The notes below the pieces were generated by a model. That model did not search any database, was not told the DNA's origin, and was given only the letters and a program-made list of their open reading frames with translations. Of a stretch of DNA of 6,965 nucleotides, positions 1-4,988 are shown one piece after another. A program made the position numbers and the translations under genes. This stretch comes from an uncultured Eubacteriales bacterium. GTDB lineage: Bacteria > Bacillota > Clostridia > Christensenellales > Borkfalkiaceae. The stretch spans positions 1 through 6,965 of the forward strand of contig UQZE01000111.1 in assembly GCA_900545325.1 (NCBI GenBank), in the 5' to 3' direction. Positions within the stretch are counted from its first letter, which is position 1; every line of letters begins with the position of its first letter.

Positions 1-26
1 AAAAAAGCCCGACAAGGGCTTTTTCT
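1..26 (+). terminator. Rho-independent terminator of a gene left of the window
   Basis: Positions 2-10 (five A then GCCC) pair perfectly with 16-24 (GGGC then five T) around a 5-nt loop, giving a 9-bp stem whose 3' side runs into a T-rich tract. It would end a plus-strand transcript arriving from the left. The A-run on the 5' side means it could also act on the minus strand. It isolates the promoter at 49-77 from upstream reading. Confidence 0.7.
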
Positions 27-48
27 TTTACCATTTTTTTATATCCGC

Positions 49-77
49 TTGCAAAGATTGGCGATTTTTGGTATAAT
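49..77 (+). promoter_or_regulatory. Consensus sigma-A promoter of the toxin-like gene
   Basis: A -35 TTGCAA (49-54) and a perfect -10 TATAAT (72-77) are separated by exactly 17 bp. The predicted start of transcription is near 83-84. That leaves a leader of about 90 nt before the ATG at 174, long for a gene of 25 codons and rich in foldable repeats. No other plus-strand gene follows, so it appears dedicated to the small peptide. Confidence 0.8.
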
Positions 78-110
78 ATGATAGTTGAACGGGTTTCCCC
101 GGGAGACAGG

Positions 111-127
111 CACGGGGCGAGCACGTG
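111..127 (+). other. Leader hairpin displaying GGGCGAG in its loop
   Basis: CACG (111-114) can pair with CGTG (124-127), leaving a 9-nt loop that contains GGGCGAG (115-121). The same 7-mer is complementary to CTCGCCC at 310-316 in the 3' region of the same transcript. A complementary 7-mer exposed in a loop is a typical seed for RNA-RNA pairing. The stem is only 4 bp, so folding is a prediction. Confidence 0.4.
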
Positions 128-135
128 GCGGTTAG

Positions 136-168
136 CACTTCCACCCGCATTTGCGGAAAGGAGGTGAT
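136..168 (+). promoter_or_regulatory. Extended Shine-Dalgarno sequestered in a hairpin
   Basis: Positions 157-168 (AAAGGAGGTGAT) match the 3' end of bacterial 16S rRNA over 12 bases, far more than ordinary genes need. GGAGG ends 9 nt before the ATG at 174, so this site sets the start. CACTTCC (136-142) can pair with GGAGGTG (160-166; seven pairs, one G-U), and CCGC (145-148) pairs with GCGG (153-156) inside it, burying the site. Over-strong but masked ribosome sites are known from type I toxin mRNAs of Bacillus; the parallel here is inference. Confidence 0.65.
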
Positions 169-173
169 GTCCG

Positions 174-251
174 ATGAACTTACTTGACTACATATTCATT
201 TTATTGATTTTGATAGTTCTGGCAAGAATCATTAAAGACATAAAAAAATAA
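174..251 (+). CDS. Small hydrophobic peptide, putative type I toxin
   Basis: This 25-residue ORF reads MNLLDYIFILLILIV (1-15) then LARIIKDIKK (16-25). One uninterrupted hydrophobic helix, long enough to enter a membrane, is followed by a basic tail (R18, K21, K24, K25). Length and layout resemble type I toxins such as BsrE, TisB and ShoB, but I see no sequence match to a named family and none of the Fst signature. Support for a real gene comes from context: a consensus promoter with 17-bp spacing, a 12-base anti-SD match 9 nt upstream, a stop codon inside a terminator stem, and a convergent promoter downstream giving a short antisense RNA. Expected action, if a toxin, is membrane depolarisation or envelope stress when the antisense RNA is lost. 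It could instead be a small regulatory membrane peptide. It is too short for most gene finders. Confidence 0.65.
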   Translation: MNLLDYIFILLILIVLARIIKDIKK

Positions 252-276
252 CCGCCCTGGCCCGGCGGTTATTTTA
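241..276. terminator. Bidirectional terminator shared by convergent transcripts
   Basis: ATAACCGCC (248-256) pairs perfectly with GGCGGTTAT (264-272) around a 7-nt loop, and flanking A and T residues lengthen the stem. On the minus strand the stem is followed by seven T (complement of 242-248), so it should end the antisense RNA efficiently near 241. On the plus strand the tract is interrupted (TTTT then AAAAA), so it is weaker there. The toxin stop codon (249-251) lies inside the stem. Confidence 0.75.
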
Positions 277-320
277 AAAATTTATAACGCTGGCTAACCG
301 TTTATCGGTCTCGCCCTTGT
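241..320 (-). ncRNA. Predicted antisense RNA, type I antitoxin candidate
   Basis: A near-consensus promoter at 355-327 would start a minus-strand RNA near 320, ending at the terminator around 241, about 80 nt. It has no ORF worth noting. It is fully complementary to the last codons and 3' untranslated region of the peptide mRNA. Its terminator stem also carries TAACCGCC, complementary to the mRNA leader at 127-134 just before the sequestered ribosome site. A convergent short RNA overlapping the 3' end is the layout of txpA/RatA, bsrG/SR4 and the Clostridioides difficile type I pairs. The RNA itself is inferred from promoter plus terminator. Confidence 0.6.
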
Positions 321-326
321 GTCTAT

Positions 327-355
327 ATTCTACATCACTTTTTGCGATTTGTCAA
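327..355 (-). promoter_or_regulatory. Near-consensus promoter of the antisense RNA
   Basis: Read on the minus strand, the -35 is a perfect TTGACA (355-350) and the -10 is TAGAAT (332-327), with 17 bp between. The predicted start is close to 320. It is at least as close to consensus as the facing toxin promoter, as expected if the antisense RNA must be in excess. No protein-coding ORF follows it before the terminator at 272-241. Confidence 0.75.
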
Positions 356-359
356 TACT

Positions 360-391
360 CCGCGGCAAAATTCCCGCGGTTTTTTATTTTT
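360..391 (+). terminator. Second terminator downstream of the toxin-like gene
   Basis: CCGCGG (360-365) pairs with CCGCGG (374-379) around an 8-nt loop and is followed directly by a run of seven T, then ATTTT. This is a good plus-strand terminator. If transcription passes the weaker plus-strand stop at 272, the peptide mRNA would end here, be about 300 nt long, and contain the complement of the whole antisense RNA. Confidence 0.7.
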
Positions 392-395
392 CTCA

Positions 396-415
396 TCGGT
401 CAGTTGACTGACCGA
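396..415. promoter_or_regulatory. 20-bp palindrome, operator-like
   Basis: TCGGTCAGT (396-404) and ACTGACCGA (407-415) are perfect 9-bp inverted arms separated by TG. No T-run follows, so it is not a terminator. GGTCAGT/ACTGACC arms resemble operators of TetR-type repressors, but no such regulator is encoded here and no clear promoter overlaps it. It could also be a recombination or replication protein site. Confidence 0.4.
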
Positions 416-427
416 AAAATCCTTACC

Positions 428-454
428 AAACCCCGAAAATTTTTTTCGGGGTTT
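428..454. terminator. Strong stem-loop, possible bidirectional terminator
   Basis: AAACCCCGAAAA (428-439) pairs perfectly with TTTTCGGGGTTT (443-454) around TTT. The CCCCG/CGGGG core is followed on both strands by only three T, so termination may be weak. The 3' arm contains one of three copies of GGGGTTTAAA found in this AT-rich stretch. Confidence 0.45.
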
Positions 455-514
455 AAAAGGTCAAAAAAAACGAGTGTTTTACAAGGGTTTTAGTATGCTC
501 TTTTTTTAAAATGC

Positions 515-536
515 GGGGTTTAAATGGGGTTTAAAT
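515..536 (+). repeat. Tandem 11-bp direct repeat GGGGTTTAAAT
   Basis: Two perfect copies of GGGGTTTAAAT abut at 515-525 and 526-536. A third partial copy, GGGGTTTAAA, lies at 448-457. The 11-bp period is about one helical turn, so a protein binding both copies would sit on one DNA face. They lie about 50 bp from the tRNA-like end at 583. Arm-type integrase or excisionase sites and replication iterons are possible explanations; nothing in the window decides between them. Confidence 0.6.
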
Positions 537-558
537 TTTAAAATCGACAGTGTATAAT
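530..558 (+). promoter_or_regulatory. Possible promoter before the tRNA-like segment
   Basis: A perfect -10 TATAAT (553-558) has a weak -35 TTTAAA (530-535, four of six consensus bases) at 17 bp. The -35 falls in the second 11-bp repeat. If active, it would yield an RNA of about 80 nt from about 565 to the terminator at 643, carrying the tRNA-like 3' end. The sequence is AT-rich, so a chance match is plausible. Confidence 0.3.
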
Positions 559-582
559 TGTTAAATTGGCAACCACCAAATA

Positions 583-607
583 GGTTCGATTCCCCATGGG
601 GCTACCA
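583..607 (+). pseudogene. tRNA 3'-end fragment, putative att site
   Basis: GG at 583-584, then TTCGATT (585-591), fit the end of the T-stem and the 7-nt T-loop of a tRNA. Counting on, 592-596 fill positions 61-65, 597-603 (TGGGGCT) the acceptor strand, 604 the discriminator A and 605-607 CCA, so the spacing from T-loop to CCA is exact. The 5' T-stem strand does not pair beyond GG:CC, and no acceptor 5' strand, D-arm or anticodon arm is found upstream. This is therefore a fragment, not a tRNA gene. Integrases of phages and ICEs commonly use tRNA 3' ends as attB and leave such a copy at one end. CCCCATGGGG (592-601) is also a perfect palindrome. Confidence 0.5.
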
Positions 608-610
608 AGT

Positions 611-643
611 AAATACCCGACTTTTAGAAAGTCGGGTATTTTT
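611..643 (+). terminator. Perfect 14-bp terminator after the tRNA-like end
   Basis: AAATACCCGACTTT (611-624) pairs perfectly with AAAGTCGGGTATTT (628-641) around a 3-nt loop, ending in five T. It begins 3 bp after the CCA-like end, as a native tRNA terminator would. On the minus strand it lies about 15 bp beyond the ROK gene stop and could also end that transcript, although the minus-strand T-run is short. Confidence 0.8.
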
Positions 644-655
644 CGTTTTAATCGT

Positions 656-1726
656 TTATCTCGCCATCTTATCCTGCAGGGTGGAATATGTAGACAGCCA
701 AACCGCGCCCGAAAGCGCGGCGGGAACGTCCTTACCCAGCCGCGTGTATCCCACGCGGAAATCTTTTTTAAACGCGCGCCGCGCCAGCGACAAAAATGCT
801 TCGCCCAGCCGTTTTGCGGCGCCGCTGATCCGCACCTCCTCCACGCCGAGAAAGAAAAACACCTTGCCGAGTTCTCCGAAGATCGGAAAAAACACGTTTT
901 CCGCAAACCGCTCCGCTTCCGTCCTGTTCGAGACGTAGTCCGCGAAGAAATCTCCGCCCGTTTCCGCCCCGTAGCTTTCGCATAACCTTTCGAAGCCGTC
1001 GTATCCGGGCCATACGCCGTGCCCGTCTTCCAAACCGTAATAGAGCTTGCCGCCCAGCTTTAAAGCGATATCCGCGCAATCGTCCAGGTTGATCAGCGCT
1101 ATCCCTGCGCCTCTCTTCAAAAAACCGTATTCCTGTTCGGCGATCATTTCCAAGTCCACGTTTCTGCGCACGATCACTTTCACGCCGCGATCGCCCGCCG
1201 CCGCACACTCCTCTATCGCCAGCCTGTTTTCGCAGAACCCCGCGCCGAAAAGTCCGACGGACGGAATGCCGACGTAAAGATATTTCAATGCGTTGCCTTG
1301 CAAACGCGGGTGTTTTTTCATGTCCTTCAACTTTTTCACGACGCAGTTTATCAGGTCGGGAAGACTGCCGAAGTCGTTCGCAAACGAGGTTTCGTTAATC
1401 TGAAAGCCGCGCATGTCGACATAATAAACGACCACAGTCTGTTCGGTGATCACGGCCGCGCAGGCGATGGCGCAGTCCCCGTTGATACCGTAAACGCGCG
1501 GCGGACGGCCGTAAGCCACCGTTTCTTCCTTGACGATGCGCACCACTTCCTTTTGCTGCAGTTCCTTCATCACCTTGGCGAGCGCGGTCAGGCTCAATCC
1601 CAGTTTTTCGGCGATCTGCGGAAGCGTGGATTCCTGCTGTAAAAGCACGTTGATCACCGCGCTTTTGTTGTCCTCGCGTATATCCAGCTGTTTTTTTCCG
1701 TAAATTTTCACCACATTGCTTTCCAT
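656..1726 (-). CDS. ROK-family transcriptional regulator, kinase motifs lost
   Basis: This 356-aa protein has an N-terminal winged helix-turn-helix (about residues 20-65; recognition region near LGLSLTALAKVMKEL) followed by GRPPRVYGIN (73-82), the linker-to-domain junction typical of ROK regulators (GR.PR...). Residues 84-350 are a degenerate ROK domain. The ATP-site DxGxT is replaced by VDMRG (103-107), the usual GExGH region reads EDGHGVWPG (233-241), and the CxCGxxGC zinc motif is absent. It should therefore bind DNA, and perhaps a sugar, without phosphorylating it. It follows the surface-protein gene by 103 bp containing a terminator and its own promoter, so it is likely transcribed separately. 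A plausible role is sugar-responsive control of the adjacent transport operon and of itself. The start is the first ATG after the promoter; its ribosome site is weak (GGGAAA about 8 nt upstream). Confidence 0.85.
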   Translation of the reverse strand: MESNVVKIYGKKQLDIREDNKSAVINVLLQQESTLPQIAEKLGLSLTALAKVMKELQQKEVVRIVKEETVAYGRPPRVYGINGDCAIACAAVITEQTVVVYYVDMRGFQINETSFANDFGSLPDLINCVVKKLKDMKKHPRLQGNALKYLYVGIPSVGLFGAGFCENRLAIEECAAAGDRGVKVIVRRNVDLEMIAEQEYGFLKRGAGIALINLDDCADIALKLGGKLYYGLEDGHGVWPGYDGFERLCESYGAETGGDFFADYVSNRTEAERFAENVFFPIFGELGKVFFFLGVEEVRISGAAKRLGEAFLSLARRAFKKDFRVGYTRLGKDVPAALSGAVWLSTYSTLQDKMAR

Positions 1727-1760
1727 TCCGAATATTTCCCGAAAAATTCAAATCTCTTTA

Positions 1761-1778
1761 TTTGTATTATAGCACAAA
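1761..1778. promoter_or_regulatory. Operator-like inverted repeat over the ROK gene -10
   Basis: TTTGT (1761-1765) and ACAAA (1774-1778) are symmetric arms around 8 bp that contain the -10 hexamer. The symmetry extends imperfectly outward (TTATTTGT against ACAAAATAA). A repressor bound here would block its own promoter, so autoregulation by the adjacent ROK protein is a reasonable guess. The sequence is AT-rich, so chance symmetry cannot be excluded. Confidence 0.35.
1766..1774 (-). promoter_or_regulatory. Extended -10 promoter of the ROK regulator gene
   Basis: Minus-strand TGCTATAAT (1774-1766) is a perfect extended -10 (TGnTATAAT). The start of transcription should be near 1759, leaving about 33 nt before the ATG at 1726. 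No good -35 is present at 16-18 bp; that position falls in the 3' arm of the preceding terminator hairpin. Extended -10 elements can work without a -35. Confidence 0.6.
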
Positions 1779-1781
1779 ATA

Positions 1782-1815
1782 ATAAAAAGGGACAGTTTTT
1801 TCCATCCCTTTTTAT
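1782..1815 (-). terminator. Terminator of the surface-protein operon
   Basis: ATAAAAAGGGA and TCCCTTTTTAT (1782-1792 and 1805-1815) form a perfect 11-bp inverted repeat with a 12-nt loop, 14 bp beyond the stop of the surface-protein gene. On the minus strand the stem ends in TTTTT, then ATTATTTTG. It likely ends the operon. Its 3' arm runs straight into the ROK promoter. Confidence 0.7.
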
Positions 1816-1829
1816 CCTAACGGCAAAGC

Positions 1830-3962
1830 TTATTGTTTTTTGTTTGCTTTCGTCTTTCTGTTTCTGAACGCAATCAGGCCCGCCGCCGCGGCGAGAACGA
1901 TCGCCCCGCCGCCGAATCCGGCAAATCCGACCGCGCCGCTGCAGCCTTTGCAGCCGCCTTTTCCGTCCTCCTTGCCGTCGTCGGGATCGGTCGGCGGCGT
2001 ACCGCCTTCTTCGCCCTTGACGTAGGACGTATCGCCGACCTTTGTTATGAGTATTTCATTGTAGTCCGCGCCTTCCACGCTCATGGCGCTGACCGTCATG
2101 TAACAGCCGTCCGCGAAGAGGTCGGGCGAAATGCCGCTGAGTTCCATTTCAAGTCCGTTGACCGTAAGGAGAAGCGTCCCGTTCTCTTCCGAAAGCGCCA
2201 CGGTATATCTGCCCTTGCTGTAATCGGGCGTTTCCGCCTCGACGTCAAAAAATCCCGTATCCTCTACGGACAGATACGCGCCGTCGTAGATGTTTTCCTC
2301 AGTTCTGCCGTTCACGGGTTTAATCTCTATCAATCCCGTATCGCTGAACCAAAAGTCCACGCGCACGCCGTCGGCGCTGCCCTTCGTGCCCGTTCCCGCT
2401 TCGGGATAGAAACCTATATGCAGGTGATTTTTGCCCAGTCCCCTCAGCGCGTAGATGATGTTGAATTCTACGGAAGAAGTTTTGCCGAGTTCGAGTTTCT
2501 GATTGAATCCCAGCGTTTCGTAATATTTGCCCGCGCCCGAGGCGTAAAGACCGAGATCGGTCTTTCTCGCCTCCCATGTATCGCCCTCCGTCCATAACGC
2601 GGAATAAAAAGACGAGGACAGTTTTTCGTCTATCGCCGCAATCCTCGCGTCGAACGCGGCGATTTCCTCTTCGGTAAGACTTATTTCGAGATAGTTTTCC
2701 GCTTTATATGCGGGCCAGTTTTCCACGATCGCGTTAAGCTGTTTGAACGTGGAAAGGGAGGCCGCGTCGCCCGCGGCGACGGCTTCTTCGTAAGAAGAAA
2801 CATATGCCTCGGCTTTGGCGAGTATGATCGTTCTGAACGTTTCGCCCTGCACGAGCGCGGTCAGAGAAGCGTTCAGTTTTTCCTTATACTGCGCGGAAAG
2901 CGAGTTCATCGTTTCCCTGTCTATCGCTTCATAGGCGGCGATGGCGGCGGCTACCGCCGTTTCGTCGTTGACGTCGAGATCTTCGAGCGCGGCGGCGAAA
3001 CCGGCGATCTGCGCGGCGATCTCTTCATAAATGACGACTTCCGATTTTTCCTTATACGCCGCCCTGACTTGTTCTATTTTCGCGGCGATCGCCCCGTCGG
3101 TATCGCACAGCGAAAGAAGCGTGGCGTAAGCGCCTTCGGCAAACACGTCCAGTTCGCCCGCCGCGTATATCTCTTCCGCAGAAGAATTTTCCGTAAGCGC
3201 GCCGACCGCCGTTTCAAAGGCGCCGACCGCGGCTGCGAGCACGTCTTTATAATTTTCCAGCGGCGTTTTACCGTTGATCTGCTTAATCGTGTATATGACG
3301 TCCGTGCTCGCGGGCGCCGCGCCCATAAAATAACTGCTGATAGAATAATAACCCTTGTAATCCGTGGCTGCGTAATGATCGTCGAAAGCTTTTGCCGAAA
3401 TCAGATCGGCGGGCAGCGCATAAGAACCTGCGAGCGTGAGCGTAACCGCCGTGGCGCTGTCGTAATCATAGGCAATCGTAACCGTTTTATCTTCGGGCAG
3501 ATCTAACTGACCGGGCGCCCAGAACGCGGGTTCGGAGGCGTTCTTGTCGTAGATCGCCACGGCGACTTGCGTTTCGCTGTCGCGGCGGAACATTATGTTA
3601 ATGGCGCTGCCGACGGTAATGGTGCCCGTTGCCAGTTCCTGTAAAGAAAATATCGTGGTAACGCCGACAGGCACGTTCGTCAGTTCGATCGTGGTACTGA
3701 ATTTCTTTACGTCGATCAGGTTTGCCGCGCCGAGGTTGGAAGCGTTCGCGCGGAAGCCGTACCCGGGCGTAGCCGTACCGTCGACGGTTACGGTGCCGTC
3801 GTCGTTAAAATACGCCATGTCGCCCTGAGAGCCGGAAATGAGATTGAACGATGGATCGGCGACCATCGTTCCGTCTGCCGCGGCGGCGGACGTCGCACCG
3901 CACACGCCGCATAGGCCGACTAAAAGCGTAAGCGCAATGCAAGCAAGTTTTCTGTGTTTCAT
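1830..3962 (-). CDS. Large secreted surface protein, two beta domains around a helical core
   Basis: This 710-aa protein has a signal peptide (about 1-29; KHRK, hydrophobic core, cleavage near AAAAD). Residues 31-230 look like a beta-sandwich, perhaps LamG- or carbohydrate-binding-like. Residues 235-450 are Ala/Glu-rich helices in about three FIVAR-like units (near 240-305, 312-370 and 380-450). Residues 455-645 form a second beta domain (WTEGDTWEARKTDLGLYASG at its start). Then come a Pro/Asp/Gly linker (651-670), CKGC (671-674), a Gly/Ala-rich membrane segment (675-699) and a basic tail ending NKKQ. There is no LPXTG, so anchoring would be by this tail itself. GGGAG lies 9 nt before the ATG. 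It follows the lipoprotein gene by 42 bp. I do not recognise a catalytic motif; glycan binding or adhesion is inference. Confidence 0.85.
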   Translation of the reverse strand: MKHRKLACIALTLLVGLCGVCGATSAAAADGTMVADPSFNLISGSQGDMAYFNDDGTVTVDGTATPGYGFRANASNLGAANLIDVKKFSTTIELTNVPVGVTTIFSLQELATGTITVGSAINIMFRRDSETQVAVAIYDKNASEPAFWAPGQLDLPEDKTVTIAYDYDSATAVTLTLAGSYALPADLISAKAFDDHYAATDYKGYYSISSYFMGAAPASTDVIYTIKQINGKTPLENYKDVLAAAVGAFETAVGALTENSSAEEIYAAGELDVFAEGAYATLLSLCDTDGAIAAKIEQVRAAYKEKSEVVIYEEIAAQIAGFAAALEDLDVNDETAVAAAIAAYEAIDRETMNSLSAQYKEKLNASLTALVQGETFRTIILAKAEAYVSSYEEAVAAGDAASLSTFKQLNAIVENWPAYKAENYLEISLTEEEIAAFDARIAAIDEKLSSSFYSALWTEGDTWEARKTDLGLYASGAGKYYETLGFNQKLELGKTSSVEFNIIYALRGLGKNHLHIGFYPEAGTGTKGSADGVRVDFWFSDTGLIEIKPVNGRTEENIYDGAYLSVEDTGFFDVEAETPDYSKGRYTVALSEENGTLLLTVNGLEMELSGISPDLFADGCYMTVSAMSVEGADYNEILITKVGDTSYVKGEEGGTPPTDPDDGKEDGKGGCKGCSGAVGFAGFGGGAIVLAAAAGLIAFRNRKTKANKKQ

Positions 3963-4004
3963 AATTATTTCTCCCTTTTTTATTTATGCCCGCAGGCAAA
4001 TTTT

Positions 4005-4988
4005 TTATTTTTTATAAATCCCGATCTCTTCGATCGTGATGCTCACGTCCCAGCGGTCGAAAACCTCCCACCCGATATTGGTGCCCGTTATGTAACAATC
4101 TTCCAAATCGGTGCCCGGCATAAAGCCCTTTTCCTTGGCTGCGGCGAGACCGCTTTCGATATACGGCAGAAAATCGAAGGAAACGTGCGTTTCCTTTCCC
4201 GCGGCGGGCATTTCCTCCATAAATGTATCGGCGGAAAGCGAATAGATGTAATTGCCTAAGCCGCCCGCCGTATCCTGCGAACTGTATCCGCCCGCCACCT
4301 CGTTGGGGGGCGCGAAGATGTTCAGCCCGAACCAAAGGAAATTGCCGTATCCTTCGCTTTCGGGATTCTGATCGACGATATAGATAAACCAGGCGAACTG
4401 GGCGTGCAGCCCCTCCCCGCCGCGTTTGTCTTCGCTTTTATCGACTTTAAAATCGAGTTTCGCCGTCAGGCTTTTCGCGTCGGCCACCGATACGGGCTGA
4501 GAAAAGTTCTGTTCGACCAGAAAGTGCGGCCATACGGAGGGCGCGCTTGTGTTAAACGAATCGTATTCCTCCGCCGCGTTCACCGCGAGCGTTACGCCGA
4601 ACGTTTCCATGTCCACAGAAAGCGTTTTCGAGCGGTCGCTCAGCGTATATCTGTCGGCCAGCGTTTTTTCATCGCCGTCTTTAAGGTTATATTTCGTTCC
4701 CCATTGACACAGTTTCCATTTCGGACTGCCGAGCGAGGAACCGTATTTTATCTTTTTGAAAACCGTGGTGCCGTCCGTCGCGGAATTTGTGCCGAGAAGA
4801 TTGAACCCGTCCTTGAACGTGCCGTCCGCGATCACGTTCACGCCGAGATCTTCTTCGGGAAGTTCGCCTTCCTCTTCTCCTCCGCCCGCAGGCCCTCCCT
4901 GTTCCCCGCCTTTTTCGGCGCAGCCGAAAAGGGCGAACGTAAACGCGAAAAGCAAACAGAGCAATAAACTTAAACTCTTTTTCAGCAT
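4005..4988 (-). CDS. Lipoprotein, member of a three-gene paralogous family (copy A)
   Basis: This 327-aa protein has a lipoprotein signal (KK, hydrophobic 5-20, lipobox LFGC with C23) and a Gly/Glu-rich linker (25-47). The mature domain (about 55-327) is predicted to be mostly beta-strand and shares ordered blocks with the two genes before it: WKLCQWGTKYNLKDG (91-105), YTLSDRSKT (114-122), WPHFLVEQ (153-160), AQFAWFIYI (196-204), NFLWFGLNIF (216-225), QDTAGGLGNYIYS (238-250) and NIGWEVFDRWD (304-314). It should be tethered outside the membrane. I cannot assign the family; the aromatic-rich blocks and sugar-transport context suggest a carbohydrate-binding or carbohydrate-active role. The start is 4 bp after the previous stop, implying coupling; upstream SD options are AAGGGG or a close GAGG. 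The C-terminal block is identical in DNA to copy B over 34 bp. Confidence 0.85.
   Translation of the reverse strand: MLKKSLSLLLCLLFAFTFALFGCAEKGGEQGGPAGGGEEEGELPEEDLGVNVIADGTFKDGFNLLGTNSATDGTTVFKKIKYGSSLGSPKWKLCQWGTKYNLKDGDEKTLADRYTLSDRSKTLSVDMETFGVTLAVNAAEEYDSFNTSAPSVWPHFLVEQNFSQPVSVADAKSLTAKLDFKVDKSEDKRGGEGLHAQFAWFIYIVDQNPESEGYGNFLWFGLNIFAPPNEVAGGYSSQDTAGGLGNYIYSLSADTFMEEMPAAGKETHVSFDFLPYIESGLAAAKEKGFMPGTDLEDCYITGTNIGWEVFDRWDVSITIEEIGIYKK

Noticed and set aside
167..187. Alternative ATG at 167 giving a six-residue peptide
   Set aside because: It lies inside the extended Shine-Dalgarno region with no spacing, while the ATG at 174 has ideal spacing and opens a membrane-helix peptide.
49..391. 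Assignment to the Fst/par family
   Set aside because: The direct repeats and bidirectional terminator are similar, but the peptide lacks Fst features and the main leader repeat is inverted, not direct.
530..607. Complete tRNA gene
   Set aside because: Only the T-loop to CCA part fits. No 5' acceptor strand, D-arm or anticodon arm is found in the preceding 90 bases.
1..655. CRISPR array
   Set aside because: The repeats present are two tandem 11-mers and paired inverted blocks, without spaced identical repeats of CRISPR length.
558..985. Overlapping plus-strand ORFs through the tRNA-like fragment
   Set aside because: They cross a perfect terminator hairpin and overlap the ROK C-terminus; no ribosome site or similarity supports them.
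1830..1990. LPXTG sortase signal at the surface-protein C-terminus
   Set aside because: No LPXTG or close variant precedes the membrane segment; the residues there are CKGC.
1833..2597. Plus-strand ORF of 254 codons opposite the surface protein
   Set aside because: The minus strand there has a signal peptide, regular domains and a ribosome site. The plus frame has Arg/Ala-rich low-complexity sequence and no ribosome site of note.
3963..4004. Attenuator or terminator between the lipoprotein and surface-protein genes
   Set aside because: GCC-TGCG-GGC gives only a 3-bp stem with mismatched flanks, too weak to call despite nearby T-rich sequence.
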